Origin: RYN-230 sp963841695
GTDB lineage: Bacteria; Actinomycetota; Actinomycetes; Streptosporangiales; Streptosporangiaceae
Direction: 5' to 3'
DNA: 64,000 nucleotides
Assembly (NCBI GenBank): GCA_963841695.1
Contig: CAWJDQ010000013.1
Span: 248,001-312,000 of the forward strand
Below the pieces are notes generated by a model. It had not been told where the DNA came from. It was given only the letters and a program-made list of their open reading frames with translations, and ran no database searches. The translations under genes and the position numbers were made by a program. Positions 44,788-53,337 of the stretch are shown here, in pieces (within the stretch, counting starts at the first letter, position 1; every line of letters starts with the position of its first letter).

Positions 44788-45335
44788 TCAGGGCGACCCG
44801 GGCGCGGTGACCGCGGCATTCACCTGGACCCGCCCGGCGTGCCGGAAGGTGAGCGTGAGAGGCACCGTCATGTCCGTCTCATACGCGGCCGGGTCCTGCA
44901 GCACCACATCCGCGCTGAGCGGGGTCAGCGTGATGCTGCCGTGAGCGGGGATGGCCAGGCCCGCCACGGTGGGCCGCGTTCCGCCGCGGCCGGGCGGGCC
45001 GGTGAGGACCACGCGCCTGGCGAGGGGGGTGCTGGCGGACAGCAGTTCATCGGGCTCGCCGCTGAGATTGCGGATGGTCAGGTAGGTGGGCGCCGAGTGG
45101 ATGGCGCTGGCCTGGCGGGCCGTGTACGCGCGCATCGGCACCGCGGCCAGCCCGATCTGGACCTGTATCCGGGTGACCGAGCGGCTCCCCCGGCGATCAC
45201 CCAGGCGGACAGCAGGGCCGTAATTGCGGCGGCGGAGATCAGCGGCGCGGCCGCGGCGCGGGCCAGCTCGGCCAGGCGGCGCGGCGCCCGGGCCGGTGAC
45301 ACGGGTGGGGCGGGAGCGGGCGCCGTGGCCGTCAC
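44788..45335 (-). pseudogene. PCuAC-fold copper chaperone-like protein, frameshifted at 45187-45191
   Basis: GTG start at 45335 overlaps the CopA stop. The first frame gives a cytoplasmic Pro/Ala tail and one membrane helix (LISAAAITALLSAWVIAGG). The second frame gives the PCuAC domain (AIHSAPTYLTIRNLSGEPDELLSAST, IPAHGSITLTPLSADVVL, VPLTLTFRHAGRVQVNA). One extra G/C in the C5 run at 45187-45191 joins them as AGGSRSVTRIQVQIGLAAVPMRAYTA. The usual copper ligands H-x10-M-x21-H-x-M are not in their positions (ARRVVLTG instead of a His; SADVVLQD instead of a His-Met pair), so copper binding is doubtful. It would be a membrane-tethered relative of the chaperones that feed CuA. Confidence 0.72.
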
Positions 45336-47647
45336 GAGATGTCCGCGGGCTGGGCGTGGCCGGGACGGTCCCGATCCCGGCGCGGGAGCGGACGCCCGGA
45401 GCGGAACCGCCGCAGCCGCAGGCTGTTGGTCACCACGATCACGGAACTGGCGGACATGGCGACGCCGGCGAAGAGTGGGTTGAGATACCCCAGGGCCGCC
45501 AGCGGGATGGCGACCAGGTTGTAGCCGGAGGCCCAGACGAGGTTGGCCCGGATGACCCGCAGCGTGGCCCGGGCGAGCAGGATGGCGTCCGCGATGCTGG
45601 CTGGGTCGCCGCTGACGAGGGTCAGGTCGGCGGCCCCGATCGCGGCGTCGGTCCCGGTGCCTACCGCCATGCCCAGGTCGGCCTGGGCCAGGGCGGCCGC
45701 GTCGTTGACGCCATCACCGACCATGGCCACCCGCCCGCCGGCTTCCTGGAACTGGCGGACGACCGCGGCCTTCCCGTCCGGCCGGACGCCCGCGACCACA
45801 CTGCCGGGTGGAATGGCCAGCTGGGCGGCGACCGCCTGCGCCGTCCGCTCGTTGTCCCCGGTGAGCAGCACCGGCCGCAGGCCCAGGCGCTGGAGGCGGG
45901 CCACCGCGGCCTGCGCGCCCGGCCTGAGCACGTCCGCGATGACCAGGGCGGCCCGCGCCTGGCCGTCCCAGCCGACCAGCACGGCCGTCTGCCCGGCGCT
46001 TTCCGCGGCCGCCACGGCGGTCCGGAAGCCGGCCGCGATGGCCAGTCCCTGCTCGCCGAGGAACTGCGGGCTCCCGATGGTGACCGCACGCCCGGTTACG
46101 GTCCCGCGCACGCCTGCCCCGGGCAGGCTGGTGAATCCGGTCACCGGGGGCAGGCCGCCGAGGCGGGCCGCGGCCTGGCGGGCGATGGCCTGGCCGATGG
46201 GATGCTCGGACGCGTCCTCCACCGCGCCGGCCAGCAGGAGCACTTCCTTTTCGTCGGCGCCCGGCGCGTCACCCTCTCCCGGCGTGGTGATGACGTCCTG
46301 GACGGTCATCGTGCCGCTAGTCAGGGTGCCGGTCTTGTCCAGGACGACGATGCGGATCCGCTGGGCTGATTCCAGCGCGTGCACGCTCTTGACCAGGATG
46401 CCCAGCTGGGCGCCGCGGCCCACCCCGGCCAGCAGCGCGGTGGGGGTGGCCAGGCCGAGCGCGCACGGGCAGGCCACCACCAGCACGGCGATGGCTGCGC
46501 TCCAGGCGGCAGCGCCGGACAGGCCAGCGCCCAGCCAGAATCCCAGGGTCGCCGCGGCGAGGCTGATCACGGACGGGACGAAGATCGCGGCGATCCGGTC
46601 AGCGAGGCGCTGCGCCGCCGCCTTGCTCATCTGAGCCTGGCTGACCAGGCGGGTGATCTGGGCCAGCAGCGTGTCCTCGCCGACCCGGCTCGCCCGCACG
46701 ACCAGCCGCCCGCTCATGCTGACGCACGAGCCGATCACCTCGTCGCCTGGCCCGACCTCGGCAGGCATCGATTCCCCGGTGACCAGCGAGGCATCAACCG
46801 CTGACCGGCCGTCGAGGACGACCCCGTCTGCCGCGATCTTCTCCCCGGGCCGGACCACGAACCGATCCCCGGCGGCGAGCACCGTGACCGGGACGCGCTG
46901 TTCGGTCCCGTCTCGCAGCACCGCCACGGTTTTGGCGGCCAGCCCGGCCAGGGCGCTGAGGGCGGAACCAGACTGACGCTTGGCCCGCGCTTCCAGGTAC
47001 CGCCCGGTGAGCACAGCGGCGGTGACCCCGGCCGCCACGTCCAGGTACAGCGTGTGCCCGCTGGCCGCCGCGAAAGTGAGCGAATAGGACATCCGCATGC
47101 CCGGCATGTCAGCTCCGCCGAACAGCAGCGCGTACAGCGACCACCCGAGAGACGCCGTCACCCCCACGCTGACCAAGGTGTCCATCGTCGCTGCGCCATG
47201 ACCCAGGCCCGCCCACGCGGCCCGGTGCAGCGGCCAGCCGCCCCATACCGCGACGACGCCCGCCAGCAGCAGGCTCAGCCACTGCCAGCCCGGGAACTGC
47301 GCCGCCGGGACCATCGCCATCACGATGACCCCGGCGGCCAGCGGCCCGCAGATGGCCAGCCGCCACCGCAGCATGCGCGCCGCCTCGTCGAGAGCAGGCT
47401 GCTGCGCGGCGGCGGGCGACGGCCGGGCCGCCCGGTAGCCCACCGACTGGATCACACTGATCAGCTCGTCCGGGTCGCGGCCCCCGGTGCTGGAGATGTA
47501 GGCCCGCTCAGTCGCGAAGTTGACGGTGGCCACGACACCGTCCAGCCGGTTCAGCCGCCGCTCGATCCGGACCGCGCACGAGCCGCAGCTCATCCCGCTG
47601 ACCACGAACTCGATCTGCTCGCCAGTAAGCTCGCCGGTATCACTCAT
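45332..47647 (-). CDS. Copper-translocating P1B-type ATPase (CopA-like), first copy
   Basis: 771 residues from ATG 47647. N-terminal HMA domain with GMSCGSC (~19-25); helices with the transmembrane metal site ACPCALG (~395); phosphorylation site DKTGTLT; SEHP; nucleotide-binding and hinge GDGVNDAAAL; late-helix residues GYNLVAIPLAALG and SASSVIVVTNSLRL. CPC plus the YN and M-x-x-S-S motifs identify a Cu(I) exporter. It pumps Cu(I) out of the cytoplasm, or to periplasmic acceptors such as the Sco1 fusion or PCuAC protein encoded beside it. Coupled to the PCuAC-like gene by a 4-bp overlap and preceded 16 bp upstream by the Met-rich peptide gene. Confidence 0.93.
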   Translation of the reverse strand: MSDTGELTGEQIEFVVSGMSCGSCAVRIERRLNRLDGVVATVNFATERAYISSTGGRDPDELISVIQSVGYRAARPSPAAAQQPALDEAARMLRWRLAICGPLAAGVIVMAMVPAAQFPGWQWLSLLLAGVVAVWGGWPLHRAAWAGLGHGAATMDTLVSVGVTASLGWSLYALLFGGADMPGMRMSYSLTFAAASGHTLYLDVAAGVTAAVLTGRYLEARAKRQSGSALSALAGLAAKTVAVLRDGTEQRVPVTVLAAGDRFVVRPGEKIAADGVVLDGRSAVDASLVTGESMPAEVGPGDEVIGSCVSMSGRLVVRASRVGEDTLLAQITRLVSQAQMSKAAAQRLADRIAAIFVPSVISLAAATLGFWLGAGLSGAAAWSAAIAVLVVACPCALGLATPTALLAGVGRGAQLGILVKSVHALESAQRIRIVVLDKTGTLTSGTMTVQDVITTPGEGDAPGADEKEVLLLAGAVEDASEHPIGQAIARQAAARLGGLPPVTGFTSLPGAGVRGTVTGRAVTIGSPQFLGEQGLAIAAGFRTAVAAAESAGQTAVLVGWDGQARAALVIADVLRPGAQAAVARLQRLGLRPVLLTGDNERTAQAVAAQLAIPPGSVVAGVRPDGKAAVVRQFQEAGGRVAMVGDGVNDAAALAQADLGMAVGTGTDAAIGAADLTLVSGDPASIADAILLARATLRVIRANLVWASGYNLVAIPLAALGYLNPLFAGVAMSASSVIVVTNSLRLRRFRSGRPLPRRDRDRPGHAQPADIS

Positions 47648-47663
47648 GGGCGGCCGCCGTCGC

Positions 47664-47957
47664 TCATGGGCGGCCGCCGCGGAGCCGGGCCTGCTGCGCT
47701 GGCTGCCCGCCCATGTTCATCGACCCTGAGCCACCCATGTTCATCGACCCGCCGCCACCGCCGGACCGGGACTGGCTGGTCGTGACCGGGCCCAGGTGCG
47801 CACCTGCCGCGCGGGCTCCCAGGAAGACCGCGGCGAGCAGGAGCAGGAATCCGATGAGCTTGATTCCGGCGCTCACCGCCGTGTCCCAGCCAGGGGATCG
47901 GTCATCTGGCGCATTAGCCCGGGTCATCCCATAACTGGGCTGGCCGGGGGAATCCAT
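47664..47957 (-). CDS. Small membrane protein with Met-rich, putative copper-binding tail
   Basis: 97 residues from ATG 47957. One helix at ~32-52 (IKLIGFLLLLAAVFLGARAAG), then an outside tail containing two SMNMGG blocks separated by GSG. Met-x-Met clusters bind Cu(I) in many periplasmic copper proteins. It is the first gene of the CopA/PCuAC operon, so a role as a surface copper acceptor or donor is a reasonable inference. No named family recognised. Confidence 0.68.
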   Translation of the reverse strand: MDSPGQPSYGMTRANAPDDRSPGWDTAVSAGIKLIGFLLLLAAVFLGARAAGAHLGPVTTSQSRSGGGGGSMNMGGSGSMNMGGQPAQQARLRGGRP

Positions 47958-48264
47958 GACTACGGTTCCTCATTCCTCCAGGTAGCCCGACGATCCTGGT
48001 GAGTAGCCTAACCACACCCAAGCGCGCTGGCCTCTCCCGGGCCAGGGCGACAGCCTGCGTCCATTTTCCTCCGGGTTGGCGGCCTTAGCCGGGTAACCAG
48101 CACACTGGCCCTCGGTAAATTCAGCGAGCGGTGTAGATTCACGGCAACGGCGGTCTGCAGGCGGCCCACCGGGGCCGGCCGCAGGTCCGGGCGGCTATTC
48201 GCGGGCGCTGTGGCTCCGGCGGCGCCGCCGGAGGGCGGCCCAGTTTCGTGCTGGAGGGCAGGAC
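47958..48264. promoter_or_regulatory. Divergent promoter region between the two CopA operons (~307 bp)
   Basis: It separates the Met-rich-peptide/CopA operon (minus) from the second CopA gene (plus). No coding sequence is supported. I looked for the ATACCC-N5-GGGTAT element seen elsewhere in the island and did not find a clear copy. GGAGGG at about 48250 is the ribosome site of the downstream gene. Confidence 0.5.
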
Positions 48265-50664
48265 TTGGTGTCATCTGCGGCGGTTACTGACGGCGCATCG
48301 CCGGCGCCGCGGGAGGTGGGCCTCTCGATCGGCGGGATGACCTGCGCGGCGTGCGCGGCCCGGGTCGAGAAGAGGCTCAACGCCCTCGATGAGGTCTCCG
48401 CCACGGTGAACTTCGCCACCGGCCGGGCCCTGGTCACGGCGCCGGAGTCGGTACCGGTCCAGCGGCTCATCGAGGCGGTGACCGCAGCCGGCTACCAGGC
48501 CGGCCTGCCCGAGCAGGAGACCGCCGGGAAAGCGCAGGCCGAGGCGGCCGGATCCGGGCCGGAGGCGGCCCGCGTGCGGGATCTGCGGAAAAGGCTCATC
48601 GTCGCGCTGGTGCTGTTCGTGCCCCTGACCGACCTGTCCGTCCTGCTGTCGCTGTTCCCCTGGTCGCGGTTCCCGGGCTGGCAGTGGGTGCTGATCGCGG
48701 TGGCAGCGCCGGTGGTGCTCTGGTCGGCGTGGCCGTTCCACGCCGCGGCGCTGCGCAACGCCCGGCACGGCTCGTCCTCGATGGACACGCTGGTGTCGCT
48801 AGGCATCGCGGCGGCGTGCGGCTGGTCGGTGTACGCGATGTTCGTCCTGGATCGCGGCCAGGCCCGGCTGAGCGTCGGGCAGATGCTGCTGCACGCCTCC
48901 GGCGGCGGCATCTACCTGGAGGTCGCCGCCTCGGTGACCACGTTCCTGCTGGCCTGGCTGTACGAGGCCAAGGCGCGGCGGGATGCGGGGGACGCGATGC
49001 GCGAGCTGGCCGCGGCGGGGGCCCGGGACGCCTGCGTGCTGGACCGCGACGGGACCGAGCGGCGCATCCCGGTCACGCAACTGCGTGCGGGCCAGCGGTT
49101 CGTGGTCCGCCCCGGCGAGCGGATCGCCGCCGACGGGGAAGTCGAGTTCGGCCAGTCCGCGGTGGACCGGAGCATGATGACCGGGGAGTCCATCCCGGCC
49201 GACGCCGCCGAGGGTGACAGCGTGACGGCGGGCACCGTGGTGGTGGCCGGCCGGCTGGTGGTCCGCGCGGTCAAAGTGGGCCGCGACACCCAGCTCGCGC
49301 ACCTGGTCGCCCTGGTCGAGCAGGCCCAGTCGCAGAAGGCGGCCGTCCAGCGGCTCGCCGACCGGATCTGCGGCATCTTCGTTCCCGCGGTCCTCCTGGC
49401 GTCCGGCCTGACGCTGGCCGGCTGGCTGCTGGCGGGCGCCCCGGCGGAGCGGGCGTTCAGCGCCGCGCTGGCGGTGCTAATCATCGCCTGCCCGTGCGCG
49501 CTGGGCCTGGCCACCCCCGCGGCGCTGATGGTGGCCTGCGGGCGGGGCGCGCAGCTGGGCATCTTCATCACCAGGTACCAGGCCCTGGAGGCCTCCCGCG
49601 CGGTGGACACCGTGGTGCTGGACAAGACCGGGACCGTCACCACCGGGGTAATGGCCGTGACCGCGGTCCTGCCTGCTGACGGCACCAGCCGGGCGGCCCT
49701 GCTCCGCTACGCCGGCGCGGTGGAGCAGGCGTCGGAGCATCCGGTCGCCGGGGCGATCAGTGCCGCCGCGCAGGCGGAACTGGGGGCGCTGCCCCAGGCC
49801 GCCAGCTTCGAGGCGCTGCCCGGCCTGGGCGCCCGCGGGTCGGTGGACGGCCACGAGGTGATCATCGGCCGCGAGAGCCTGGTCGCCGGCCTGGGAGTGA
49901 GCCTCCCGGCGGAGGTGGCCCGCGAGTGCCGCCGGCAGGAACAGGCCGGCCGTACGGTGGTGCTGGCCGGCTGGGACGGGCGGGTCCGCGGGGCGGTCGC
50001 GGTCGCCGACACGATCAAGCCGTCCGCCGCCGCCGCGGTCACGGAGCTGCGCAGGCTGGGCCTGCGCACCGTGCTGCTGACCGGCGACGGCCAGGCCACG
50101 GCCGAGGCGGTGGCGGCCCAGGCCGGCACCGATGAGGTAATCGCCGGGGCGCTGCCCGGCCAGAAGGTGGCCGTGATCCGGGACCTCCAGCAGCGCGGCC
50201 GGCGGGTGGCCATGGTCGGGGACGGGATCAACGACGGGCCCGCGCTGGCCGCAGCCGACCTGGCGCTGGCCCTGGGCTCGGGCACCGACGTGGCGATCAG
50301 CGCCGCCGACCTGATCGTGCTGCGCGACGACCTCGGGGCCGTGCCGGACGCGATCAGCCTGGCCCGCGGCACGCTGGCCGTGATCCGGGGCAACCTGGCC
50401 TGGGCTTTCGGATACAACCTGGCGGCGATCCCGCTGGCCGCCGCCGGATTCCTCAACCCGCTGATTGCCGGGGGCGCGATGGCCCTGTCCTCAGCCTTCG
50501 TGGTAGGCAACAGCGTCCGGCTACGCCACTTCGGCGCTGCCGCCGGAGCACGCGAGGGCGAGGCCCGGCCGCGCCGGGCCGGCCTGAACGGGCCCGGCAC
50601 CAGCCAGGACAGCGTCAACGACGCGGGCAGTGAGCCGACCGGATCGCCAGCCCAGGTGACCTGA
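48265..50664 (+). CDS. Copper-translocating P1B-type ATPase (CopA-like), second copy
   Basis: 799 residues; start TTG 48265 or the adjacent GTG 48268, both behind GGAGGG. HMA domain with GMTCAAC (~24-30), SSMDTLVSLGI, IACPCALGLATPAAL with the CPC site, DKTGTVT, ASEHPVAG, GDGINDGPALAAADLALALGSG, and late-helix GYNLAAIPLAAAG and MALSSAFVVGNSVRL. A Cu(I) exporter like the first copy but clearly diverged from it. C-terminal ~45 residues are hydrophilic. It is followed immediately by a strong terminator. Confidence 0.93.
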   Translation: MVSSAAVTDGASPAPREVGLSIGGMTCAACAARVEKRLNALDEVSATVNFATGRALVTAPESVPVQRLIEAVTAAGYQAGLPEQETAGKAQAEAAGSGPEAARVRDLRKRLIVALVLFVPLTDLSVLLSLFPWSRFPGWQWVLIAVAAPVVLWSAWPFHAAALRNARHGSSSMDTLVSLGIAAACGWSVYAMFVLDRGQARLSVGQMLLHASGGGIYLEVAASVTTFLLAWLYEAKARRDAGDAMRELAAAGARDACVLDRDGTERRIPVTQLRAGQRFVVRPGERIAADGEVEFGQSAVDRSMMTGESIPADAAEGDSVTAGTVVVAGRLVVRAVKVGRDTQLAHLVALVEQAQSQKAAVQRLADRICGIFVPAVLLASGLTLAGWLLAGAPAERAFSAALAVLIIACPCALGLATPAALMVACGRGAQLGIFITRYQALEASRAVDTVVLDKTGTVTTGVMAVTAVLPADGTSRAALLRYAGAVEQASEHPVAGAISAAAQAELGALPQAASFEALPGLGARGSVDGHEVIIGRESLVAGLGVSLPAEVARECRRQEQAGRTVVLAGWDGRVRGAVAVADTIKPSAAAAVTELRRLGLRTVLLTGDGQATAEAVAAQAGTDEVIAGALPGQKVAVIRDLQQRGRRVAMVGDGINDGPALAAADLALALGSGTDVAISAADLIVLRDDLGAVPDAISLARGTLAVIRGNLAWAFGYNLAAIPLAAAGFLNPLIAGGAMALSSAFVVGNSVRLRHFGAAAGAREGEARPRRAGLNGPGTSQDSVNDAGSEPTGSPAQVT

Positions 50665-50711
50665 CCACAGCGATGCCCCGGCCGGGATGACCGGGGCATC
50701 GAGGGCTGTGG
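50665..50711 (+). terminator. Two-tier hairpin terminator after the second CopA gene
   Basis: GATGCCCCGG (50672-50681) pairs with CCGGGGCATC (50691-50700), and the flanking CCACAGC (50665-50671) pairs with GCTGTGG (50705-50711), giving a 17-bp interrupted stem directly after the stop codon. It separates convergent genes and can end transcription from both sides. Confidence 0.8.
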
Positions 50712-50727
50712 GGCGCGCCGAGGGCCG

Positions 50728-51543
50728 CTAGATCATGATGACCAGCATGAAGGCCATGGTCACGCCCATCGCGATGCGGCAGCCGGTCGCGGTGCGGTCG
50801 CTCAGCAGCCACCGCACGGCCGGGTTTCCCCCCGGACCGCCGGCCTGACCGTGGGCGCCCTCCGGGCAGGCCACGGAGGCCTGCTCCGGCACCGTGGCCA
50901 GGCCGCCGCTGACCGGTGCCGACGACGCGGCAGCGCCCGTGGCGGGTGCGCCCAGCGGCCCGCCCGCTCCCCGGGTACCCCCCACCCCGGCCCCCGCCGT
51001 GACCAGGGCCGGGCGGGCCAGCGCGCGGCCGTGCGCGTGCGGGCTGGGGAGCCGGTCCAGGTCCACGACCGAGTACCCGAGCAGGAGCAGCGCGAACACG
51101 AAGGCCAGGATCGGGGCGTTCAGCGTAGACATGCCGGTCGCCCCGCCGGCCATGCCGGCCATCGCCGACCCGTGCCCAGCCACCGGGGGCGCGATGGCGA
51201 CGAACATGTAGAGCATGGCCCCCGCGTGCACCAGGTGCGGCGCGTGGTGGCTCTCGGCGGCCACCCGGAACCCGCGCCCGCGGGACTCGCGGTACACGGC
51301 CCACCCGAACCAGGCGGTCATCAGGGCGAAGATGACGTCCCAGGCGTCATTGGGCAGCGTGGTCAGGCTGGCCACCAGCATGCCCGCCATGGCGATGCCC
51401 ATCAGCAGGTGGGCCCCGTCGATGTCGGCATCCATGAGCCCGCTGCGCCACGGGCGGCCGATCGCCAGCCGGCCGGCGCTGATCGCGGCGATCAGCAGCA
51501 TGAGCGCGGCCAGGATGTCCAGGATCCAGCTCGGCGTCATCAT
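50728..51543 (-). CDS. DUF5134 family membrane protein
   Basis: 271 residues from ATG 51543, which overlaps the stop of the upstream gene (ATGA-type coupling). Helices at the N-terminus (ILDILAALMLLIAAISAGRLA), then HLLMGIAMAGMLV, WDVIFALMTAWFGWAV, LVHAGAMLYMFVAI and LAFVFALLLLGYSVVD, plus a final one (IAMGVTMAFMLVIMI). His and Met residues line the helices (DGAHLLMGIAMAGM, HHAPHLVHAGAMLYM, GHGSAMAGMAGG), as in many copper membrane proteins. DUF5134 members are found next to copper ATPases in mycobacteria (the csoR-ctpV operon), which supports a copper-linked role. Confidence 0.82.
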   Translation of the reverse strand: MMTPSWILDILAALMLLIAAISAGRLAIGRPWRSGLMDADIDGAHLLMGIAMAGMLVASLTTLPNDAWDVIFALMTAWFGWAVYRESRGRGFRVAAESHHAPHLVHAGAMLYMFVAIAPPVAGHGSAMAGMAGGATGMSTLNAPILAFVFALLLLGYSVVDLDRLPSPHAHGRALARPALVTAGAGVGGTRGAGGPLGAPATGAAASSAPVSGGLATVPEQASVACPEGAHGQAGGPGGNPAVRWLLSDRTATGCRIAMGVTMAFMLVIMI

Positions 51544-52556
51544 GCCGGGGCTCCTTCCTCGTTGGTCTCCCGGGCCGCGGCGGGTCCCGCGGCCGGCCGC
51601 GGGACCGTAGCCATCCGGCTCAGCGGCCAGTAGGCCAGGGCCAGCAGGATCAGCAGCGGCCCGGAGTTGGGGTCGGTCCCGCCGCCGGTCAGGATGGTCC
51701 CGAACGCCTCGCCGAACACCCAGATGAGCGCGGCCACCACGATGGCCAGCAGCACGGTGCCCCGGGCCGCCGGGGCGGGCAGGTAGACACCCACGGCGAT
51801 CACCAGCAGGGCGATGGCCAGCACGATCGAGGCGGCCAGCCCCTGGTGGGCCAGCAGCGACGCGGCGTGGTTGTCCAGCGCGGCCAGCCACCCGGGCTCC
51901 CCGCTGGCCATGCCGCCGACCATGCTGCTCAGGCCCTGGGAGGTGCGGTTGCTGGGGATCAGCGCGAAGTAGGCCAGGCTGGCCCACAGCACCAGCCACG
52001 CCAGCCGGGCCGCCTGCACGCCGACGGCCCGGGCCGCGACGAACGGGGCGGTGGCCGCGTGCCGGTCGGATGGCCACAGCAGCACGGCCAGCAGCGCGTA
52101 GATGATCACAGCCCCGGGCGCCCCGTTGACCGGGCTGGCGGCCGGGGTGAGTATCATCCCGAGCCCCTCGCCGAACCACCACACGCCGACGGCCCAGGCG
52201 ATCGAGGCGGCCAGCGCGATCCGCAGCGTCGGCCGGCAGGCGATGCCCAGGGCGAGCAGCAGCTGGACGGTGGCGAAGATCGTGTTGGTGAGCACGCTGT
52301 GGTGCGCGATCAGGCGGGCGTCCCAGTTGATCGGGCTGGCGATGGCCGACGGGTTACCCGACGCCGTGCCCGCCAGCATCTGGCTGAACGCCTTGCTGTA
52401 CATGAACGACTGGTACTGCAGCACCGCGTCGAGCAGCCAGATGGCCGCCAGGACCAGTTGCAGCATCCGCCGGGCGTCCGGTGGCCGCCAGGTGCTCGTG
52501 GCCTCGGCCGCGTCCCGCCACGAGGCCTGACCGCCCGCGACGGCGATGTCACTCAT
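51540..52556 (-). CDS. Multi-helix membrane protein, paralogue of the Sco1-fusion membrane part
   Basis: 338 residues from ATG 52556. Eight to nine hydrophobic helices. Two repeated halves each contain a W-FGE motif: WWFGEGLGMILTPA...GAPGAVIIY and WVFGEAFGTILTGGGTDPNSGP. The same motif and the TDPNS element occur in the membrane half of the protein at 41154-43109, so the two are homologous. With the coupled DUF5134 gene it forms a two-gene operon reading away from the operator array at 52862-52947. Probably a membrane component of copper handling; the activity is unknown. Confidence 0.75.
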   Translation of the reverse strand: MSDIAVAGGQASWRDAAEATSTWRPPDARRMLQLVLAAIWLLDAVLQYQSFMYSKAFSQMLAGTASGNPSAIASPINWDARLIAHHSVLTNTIFATVQLLLALGIACRPTLRIALAASIAWAVGVWWFGEGLGMILTPAASPVNGAPGAVIIYALLAVLLWPSDRHAATAPFVAARAVGVQAARLAWLVLWASLAYFALIPSNRTSQGLSSMVGGMASGEPGWLAALDNHAASLLAHQGLAASIVLAIALLVIAVGVYLPAPAARGTVLLAIVVAALIWVFGEAFGTILTGGGTDPNSGPLLILLALAYWPLSRMATVPRPAAGPAAARETNEEGAPA

Positions 52557-53123
52557 CCCGGATGTCTCCTCGGCTTCTCGGTGCGCTCCGGCACTTACCG
52601 CCGGACCGCTACGTACTTTATGTGCGACCAGAATGCGTCACCCGGCCGCTTGCTCCGGGTCGCTGAACGTGAACGCACCTGGACTTCCCGGCATTGTTTC
52701 CCGTGACGCCCATGGGATGTAGGAAGAAGAGTAGATCGCAGTTAGCAGCCAAGACAAGAGAATCAGCCAGAAAGCCCAGCATCCCTCGTCGTTGCGGGAG
52801 AGATCCCAGCTAGACACGGGCTTGATGGTACGGCCGAATTGATCCGCCCGAGGCGGGAGATAAACCCCCCATAGGTATCCCCAGAACCAGGGAGGGGGTA
52901 TCCGCCAGATACCCGTCACGGGTATTCGGAATACCCACCGAGGGTATCCGGATGGGACCGAAATTGGCCCGGCACTGCTCCGTGGACCCGAAAGGGGTGA
53001 CCTAGGAGGCCCGGCACCGCCGGAATGAATCAGGGCCTTATACTTTCCTTGCTACGGGGCAACGAACGAGGTTAGCCGCGCCTGCGCGGCCACGAATTGA
53101 GGCGTCGCCGTGAGGACACTGCC
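52557..53123. promoter_or_regulatory. Divergent control region upstream of CopZ and the DUF5134 operon
   Basis: 567 bp with markedly lower GC than neighbours. It contains the four-site operator array (52862-52947) and a good -10 hexamer TATACT at 53039-53044, 80 bases before the CopZ start; no matching -35 box was found at 17 bp. A minus-strand open frame (52638-52919) covers part of it but uses codons unlike the genome and overlaps the operators, so I do not call it a gene. Confidence 0.6.
52862..52947. promoter_or_regulatory. Operator array 1: four CsoR-like ATACCC-N5-GGGTAT elements
   Basis: Two perfect copies of ATACCC-N5-GGGTAT lie at 52909-52925 and 52931-52947, exactly 22 bp apart. 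Two degenerate copies precede them: AAACCC-N5-AGGTAT at 52862-52878 and AACCAG-N5-GGGTAT at 52885-52901 (spacings 23 and 24). The dyad resembles published CsoR operators of Gram-positive bacteria. The location upstream of a CopZ gene supports copper-responsive repression. The regulator itself is not encoded in the window. Confidence 0.72.
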
Positions 53124-53330
53124 ATGAGTGAAACTGTGGTTACCGTCGCGGGCATGACCTGCGGGCACTGCGTGGTCGCCGTGCGAGATGAAATCAGCAA
53201 GCTGCCCGGCGTGGCCAGCGTGGAGGTCGACCTGGAGACCGGGACCGTCCGGATCGCCGCCGACCCGCCTCCTGACCGGGCGGCGCTCAGCGCCGCCGTC
53301 GACGAGGCCGGGTACGAGCTCGCGAGCTGA
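53124..53330 (+). CDS. copZ: CopZ-like heavy-metal-associated (HMA) copper chaperone
   Basis: 68 residues from ATG 53124 with GAGGA upstream. The whole protein is one HMA domain: VVTVAGMTCGHCVVAVRDEI with the Cu(I)-binding Cys-x2-Cys near residues 13-16, and the conserved end VDEAGYELAS. It carries Cu(I) in the cytoplasm to CopA-type ATPases, two of which are encoded in this island. It is transcribed away from the operator array, and its stop is 7 bp from the convergent end of the biosynthetic operon. Confidence 0.92.
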   Translation: MSETVVTVAGMTCGHCVVAVRDEISKLPGVASVEVDLETGTVRIAADPPPDRAALSAAVDEAGYELAS

Positions 53331-53337
53331 CCCGCAC

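Noticed and set aside
52638..52919. Minus-strand open frame of 93 codons with one hydrophobic stretch between the copper promoters
   Set aside because: Third-position bases are unlike the genome, there is no ribosome site, and its start lies inside the operator array.
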